From contig CAYRXH010000093.1 of assembly GCA_964428185.1 (NCBI GenBank), positions 1-8,996 on the forward strand: a DNA stretch of 8,996 nucleotides. The letters are read 5' to 3'. This document shows positions 8,837 to 8,996 of the stretch, piece after piece. The notes below the pieces were generated by a model that did no database searches, was not told where the DNA came from, and was given only the letters and a program-made list of their open reading frames with translations. The DNA is from CAYMAZ01 sp964428185. Its GTDB lineage: Bacteria; Bacteroidota; Bacteroidia; Bacteroidales; DTU049. Position 1 is the first letter of the stretch. Each line of letters opens with the position of its first letter. The translations under genes were made by a program, and so were the position numbers.

Positions 8837-8872
8837 ATTACTATAGGCGGGTTCTAAAAATTAATTTTTCTT

Positions 8873-8927
8873 GGCTTGTGATTTACAAAAATCGCAGAAC
8901 CCTTTAACGATTTTTATAAATCAAGGC
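8873..8927. repeat. Long imperfect inverted repeat in the leader
   Basis: The arms at 8879-8894 (TGATTTACAAAAATCG) and 8908-8923 (CGATTTTTATAAATCA) match at 15 of 16 positions around a 13-base loop. The single mismatch becomes a U-G wobble in the minus-strand transcript, so the RNA stem is fully paired. The outer bases GGCTTG (8873-8878) and CAAGGC (8922-8927) can extend it, at the cost of a 2-base bulge and one mismatch. Possible roles are an RNA hairpin in the leader, an operator, or a terminator for a gene right of the window. Confidence 0.7.
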
Positions 8928-8934
8928 AAATTTA
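8927..8934 (-). promoter_or_regulatory. Candidate Bacteroidota -7 box TAAATTTG
   Basis: On the minus strand TAAATTTG matches the Bacteroidota primary sigma factor -7 consensus TAnnTTTG. No convincing TTG/TTTG -33 element lies at the usual 17-23 bases upstream, so this is weak. If used, transcription would start near 8915-8923, inside the inverted repeat. Confidence 0.3.
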
Positions 8935-8996
8935 CATGAAAATTTTAATTTACATTCACCCCGTTAAATTGTCCTGTTAGAAAAAAACAATCTAAC

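Larger units (their letters stand above)
8837..8996 (-). promoter_or_regulatory. Leader region of the two-gene unit
   Basis: These 160 bases carry no coding frame that I can support. They are very AT-rich and are dense in symmetric sequence: a long inverted repeat (8873-8927), a perfect 14-bp AT palindrome at 8856-8869 (AAAAATTAATTTTT) and a short palindrome at the right edge. No Shine-Dalgarno precedes the ATG at 8836. Only the sequence up to 8996 is available, so an upstream gene or a stronger promoter may lie beyond. Confidence 0.6.

Noticed and set aside
8879..8923. Inverted repeat as an intrinsic terminator
   Set aside because: The stem has only a TCG/CGA GC core, and the T-run lies inside the stem instead of following it. 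A weak terminator for an unseen upstream gene remains possible.
8976..8996. GTTAGA...TCTAAC palindrome at the right edge
   Set aside because: The arms are 6 bp around a 9-base A-rich loop, with no T-run after it on the minus strand. It is too short to call, and the window ends at it.
1..8996. CRISPR arrays, tRNA or rRNA genes, insertion sequences
   Set aside because: No regularly spaced DNA repeats, cloverleaf or rRNA signatures, transposase motifs or terminal repeats were seen. The repetition present is at protein level.

Overview
The window comes from an AT-rich member of the Bacteroidota. The evidence is a textbook type IX secretion (T9SS) C-terminal sorting domain on one protein, a Bacteroidota-style SpvB/VCBS/RHS giant protein, and start codons with no Shine-Dalgarno sequence. 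No species can be named from the sequence alone. All coding is on the minus strand and reads from right to left.

Layout, in transcription order. Bases 8837-8996 are a non-coding leader. It holds a weak candidate Bacteroidota -7 box, a long imperfect inverted repeat and a 14-bp AT palindrome. A loop sequence is complementary to the bases just before the first start codon, so a pseudoknot is possible. Bases 7322-8836 encode a 504-residue secreted protein with a signal peptide, a LamG-like region, a Bacteroidota surface-protein module and a T9SS sorting tail. After 15 bp comes one enormous open frame from 7306 to the left edge. It is at least 2435 residues long and has no stop, so its end lies outside the window. 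It covers about 81% of the window and is easy to miss because it never closes here. Nearly every other open frame in the window is its shadow.

The giant protein reads, from its N-terminus: signal sequence, two Bacteroidota-type beta domains, a conserved IPAGYG...DHFTDF module, an SpvB/TcaC-type domain, two DxNxDGxxD calcium-type motifs, three tandem domains of about 122 residues, a GWGQF motif, four more DxNxDGxxD motifs, a TcdB-like middle region, and the first YD (RHS) repeats with an exact 21-residue period. This is the order of the B-component shell of Tc toxins and of RHS polymorphic toxins. The RHS core and any C-terminal effector would lie left of base 1.

The two genes are in the same reading frame, separated by one TAA and five sense codons, and almost certainly form one transcription unit. 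My inference is that both products are exported and act at or outside the cell surface: the small one is anchored or released by T9SS, and the large one is an RHS shell. No RNA genes, CRISPR arrays, insertion sequences or attachment sites were seen.
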